A stretch of DNA of 14,286 nt from Candidatus Iainarchaeum sp. (GTDB lineage Archaea > Iainarchaeota > Iainarchaeia > Iainarchaeales > DTGL01): NCBI GenBank assembly GCA_017608575.1, contig JAFCFP010000025.1, forward strand, positions 1-14,286, written 5' to 3'. Shown one piece after another: positions 12,417 to 14,286 of the stretch (the first letter of the stretch is position 1; the number at the start of each line of letters is the position of its first letter). The translations under genes were made by a program, and so were the position numbers. The notes below the pieces were generated by a model. The model made no database searches. It saw nothing but the letters and a program-made list of their open reading frames with translations, and was not told where the DNA came from.

Positions 12417-12436
12417 CAATAAGTATAATAGTAAGT

Positions 12437-13921
12437 ATGACAATCTTCGATATAAGCCAATTAGCGGAGCAAAATCCTTGGTGGGTAGATAAGAGTAACA
12501 TTCTGAAAGATTATAAAATTTCAAGTCTAGCTAAGTTAAAGTTCCAATGGGATCCTAATATCAGGCATTACATAAAGCTAGATCAGGATGTTATCTACAC
12601 TATCAGAGGACCAAGACAGGTAGGCAAGACAACTTTAATTAAGATAATCATCAGAGATCTCCTACTAAATAAAAAAGTTAATCCTGAAAATATATTTTTC
12701 TGGTCATGCGAAAGAAATGATTCAAAGGAACTAAACCAAATTTTACAGACATATTTTGATTGGCGTTTGCCCTCTACTAAAGACAGGAAGTATATTTTTC
12801 TTGATGAAATATGTGCAGTGAAAGGGTGGCCTAAAGAAATAATATATTTCGCTAATAAAGGGGCATTTACAAACTGTTCAATAATCCTCACTGGTTCTCA
12901 TTCTATGGATATAAAACATTCAACTGAACTTATGCCTGGAAGGAGGGGTGGTGAAGAGAATAACCCATTAGATAAAATACTACTGCCTATGAAATTCTCA
13001 GAGTTTGTAACTTTGGTGCGGCCAGAATTCAAACAAAAACTGTTTGACATGAACCTCGTCAAAACAAAGGATAGAAAAAACAAAATATTTGAATTATTTC
13101 AAGGTAAAATAAATCAGGATATAACAAATTTATCAATTTATAAAAAACAACTGGATAGCTTATTTGAGATATATCTTCTTACAGGTGGCATTCCTGCTAC
13201 AATAAACGAATTAAGGGAAACTGACAAGTTATCTACCCGCATATTCAACGTTTACCTTACGGCAATTATTGGAGATTTGAACAGATATGGCTATAAAGAA
13301 CATTATTTCAAGCAGATATTAAGAGAAATATTTAATTCACTATCTAACCCGATTAGTTGGAACAGTTTCACCAAAAGCACAGAGGTAAGGTCTCACAATA
13401 CGGTTCAGGAGTACATTACTGCTTTAGAAGAACTGTACATAGCAAACATCTCTTATCGATGCTCAATCCATAATCACAAAATCCATACATTTATGAAAAA
13501 AATATACATTCAAGATCCTTTCATTTTTCATGCACTCCATGGATGGTCAAATAATAAGAAAGACTACTTTACAAACGCAAAAGCGAACATATTGGATTTA
13601 GAGATGAAAAGCAAGTTGATTGAAGGAGTAGTATATAATCATTTATGCAGACTATCATTCTGGCTGAATCCAAGGGATTTATTTGACCCTAAAGATAATA
13701 TATGCTATTACAAAGATAAAAATAAAAAAGAGATAGATTTCGTTCTATTGTTTGATGATAATTTTTACCCTTTTGAATTAAAGTACCAACCCACAATCAG
13801 AAACTCAGATTTTTTCCCATTCAAATCATTCAAAAAAGGAGTTTTGATAACTAAAGATGAATTAGGAGTATACAGGAGCTATGTAAAAATACCAGTTTCG
13901 TTATTTTTGATGTTGATATAA
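12437..13921 (+). CDS. AAA ATPase (AAA_14/DUF4143 type) with C-terminal nuclease-like region
   Basis: A 494-residue P-loop ATPase of a widespread, patchily distributed archaeal/bacterial family with no firmly known function. Walker A GPRQVGKTT is at 58-66, and Walker B YIFLDEI at 119-125. The sensor-like strand IILTGSHS is at 149-156, followed by MPGRRGG at 166-172, both typical of the family. Residues ~307-336 (SWNSFTKSTEVRSHNTVQEY) look like a winged helix. The C-terminus has EIDFVLL (432-438) and FELKY (446-450), giving a D...ExK arrangement like the restriction-endonuclease fold. Low-alanine, ATA-rich codon use differs from the genes left of tRNA-Gly. It is divergent from the RHH gene, sharing the repeated operator region. 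Full length matches the family, so it is probably intact. Confidence 0.85.
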   Translation: MTIFDISQLAEQNPWWVDKSNILKDYKISSLAKLKFQWDPNIRHYIKLDQDVIYTIRGPRQVGKTTLIKIIIRDLLLNKKVNPENIFFWSCERNDSKELNQILQTYFDWRLPSTKDRKYIFLDEICAVKGWPKEIIYFANKGAFTNCSIILTGSHSMDIKHSTELMPGRRGGEENNPLDKILLPMKFSEFVTLVRPEFKQKLFDMNLVKTKDRKNKIFELFQGKINQDITNLSIYKKQLDSLFEIYLLTGGIPATINELRETDKLSTRIFNVYLTAIIGDLNRYGYKEHYFKQILREIFNSLSNPISWNSFTKSTEVRSHNTVQEYITALEELYIANISYRCSIHNHKIHTFMKKIYIQDPFIFHALHGWSNNKKDYFTNAKANILDLEMKSKLIEGVVYNHLCRLSFWLNPRDLFDPKDNICYYKDKNKKEIDFVLLFDDNFYPFELKYQPTIRNSDFFPFKSFKKGVLITKDELGVYRSYVKIPVSLFLMLI

Positions 13922-13939
13922 TACTGTGAGATATATCAT

Positions 13940-14083
13940 ATGGTAAAAAAGTTTGATGTCTTAAGAAGGACACAATACTATGAAGCGATTGAGGAGGGAG
14001 ACAAAGGCAATGATAAAGCAATGGTGCATTACGTCGCTAAAGTCTTGATGAGGCAACACACCTTTAAGTCAAAATCTATTTAA
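13940..14083 (+). CDS. Small hypothetical protein, 47 residues
   Basis: The frame reads MVKKFDVLRRTQYYEAIEEG and ends MRQHTFKSKSI at TAA 14081-14083. It starts 18 bases after the ATPase stop, with GTGAG nine bases before the ATG, so it may be co-transcribed. It is charged, apparently helical and has no membrane segment. No family is recognised. Its first codons resemble those of the next gene (ATGGTAAAA-AGTTTG), which could mean a related or duplicated start region. It may also be a fragment of a longer gene. Confidence 0.4.
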   Translation: MVKKFDVLRRTQYYEAIEEGDKGNDKAMVHYVAKVLMRQHTFKSKSI

Positions 14084-14192
14084 CAAAATTATTAAATTTA
14101 GTGAGTTCTAATGGTTAGCTGGTTTTAATTTTTGTTGGCTGTTAGCAAGATTAGCTTCAAACCTAACAAAATCAATAACCTTTTCTTTTTAG

Positions 14193-14250
14193 AAAGCATT
14201 AAATATTTGAAAAACAATGCTTTATCCAAAAGCATGCTGTTTGAGGTGAT
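14193..14250 (+). promoter_or_regulatory. Promoter and operator-like repeats of the last gene
   Basis: A TATA-like TTAAATATTT (14199-14208) is flanked by a perfect 8-bp inverted repeat, AAAGCATT (14193-14200) and AATGCTTT (14216-14223). A third copy, AAAGCAT (14229-14235), runs into the palindrome AGCATGCT (14231-14238). The strong ribosome binding site GAGGTGAT (14243-14250) follows, three bases before the ATG. The arrangement suggests a regulated promoter. Confidence 0.45.
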
Positions 14251-14253
14251 GTT

Positions 14254-14286
14254 ATGGTAAAACAGTTTGGAGTTATTGCCGTGCTA
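14254..14286 (+). CDS. Start of an unidentified gene, cut by the window end
   Basis: Eleven codons are visible (MVKQFGVIAVL). The ATG is supported by GAGGTGAT three bases upstream and by a promoter-like region. The hydrophobic start would suit a first beta strand or a membrane/signal segment, but too little is present to assign a family. Confidence 0.5.
   Translation, partial: MVKQFGVIAVL

Noticed and set aside
11566..14286. Second copy of the tRNA-Gly 3' end (attR) or an integrase inside the window
   Set aside because: I looked for GTTCGAATCCCGG and recombinase motifs in this stretch and saw none; the element boundary, if real, is outside.

Overview
The window reads as a gene-dense, AT-rich archaeal chromosome segment, probably from a small-genome DPANN-type lineage. 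I see no marker that fixes the phylum. The archaeal evidence is direct: a histone, a form III RuBisCO, a geranylgeranyl-reductase-family enzyme, a Hef/XPF helicase-nuclease pair, a tRNA-Gln with an A1-U72 end, TATA boxes of the TTTAAATA kind, GGTGA-type ribosome binding sites and apparent leaderless mRNAs. Several genes use TTG starts supported by good ribosome binding sites.

Layout, left half. A 5'-truncated surface protein anchored by a C-terminal membrane segment (1-1166) is followed by a GGR-family flavoprotein (1186-2322). Next come tRNA-Gln(CTG) on the minus strand, a minus-strand cis-prenyltransferase (2510-3205), and a plus-strand pair of a small charged protein and a DUF192 protein (3446-4065). 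Facing them is a minus-strand operon read as RuBisCO, then NadE, then a NadD-O6-alkylguanine alkyltransferase fusion (7147 down to 4279). Its genes overlap at ATGA and TTGA junctions, so their products are probably translated together. It links type III RuBisCO (AMP/ribose bisphosphate salvage) to NAD synthesis, whose NadE step releases AMP.

Middle. Divergent from RuBisCO is a cytidylate-kinase-like P-loop kinase (7244-7822), convergent with a histone gene (7934-8140). A plus-strand DNA-repair operon follows (8285-11415): a Hef-type helicase with a PIP-box-like C-terminus, a separate XPF/ERCC4 nuclease, and a methyltransferase-fold protein. In most Euryarchaeota the first two are one polypeptide.

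Right end. tRNA-Gly(CCC) (11495-11565) looks like a boundary. Beyond it, composition and gene content change to accessory type: a DpnI/Dam-replacing-family nuclease containing only the catalytic domain; a 46-residue ribbon-helix-helix protein on the minus strand; and, divergent from that, an AAA ATPase with a winged-helix and nuclease-like C-terminus. The RHH/ATPase intergenic region carries an array of TTGTCAAAAATA-like sites, including an 18-bp-arm inverted repeat, that brackets both promoters. Two small or partial ORFs finish the window, the last under a second operator-like array. This looks like tRNA-targeted integrated DNA, but no integrase or duplicated tRNA end is visible.
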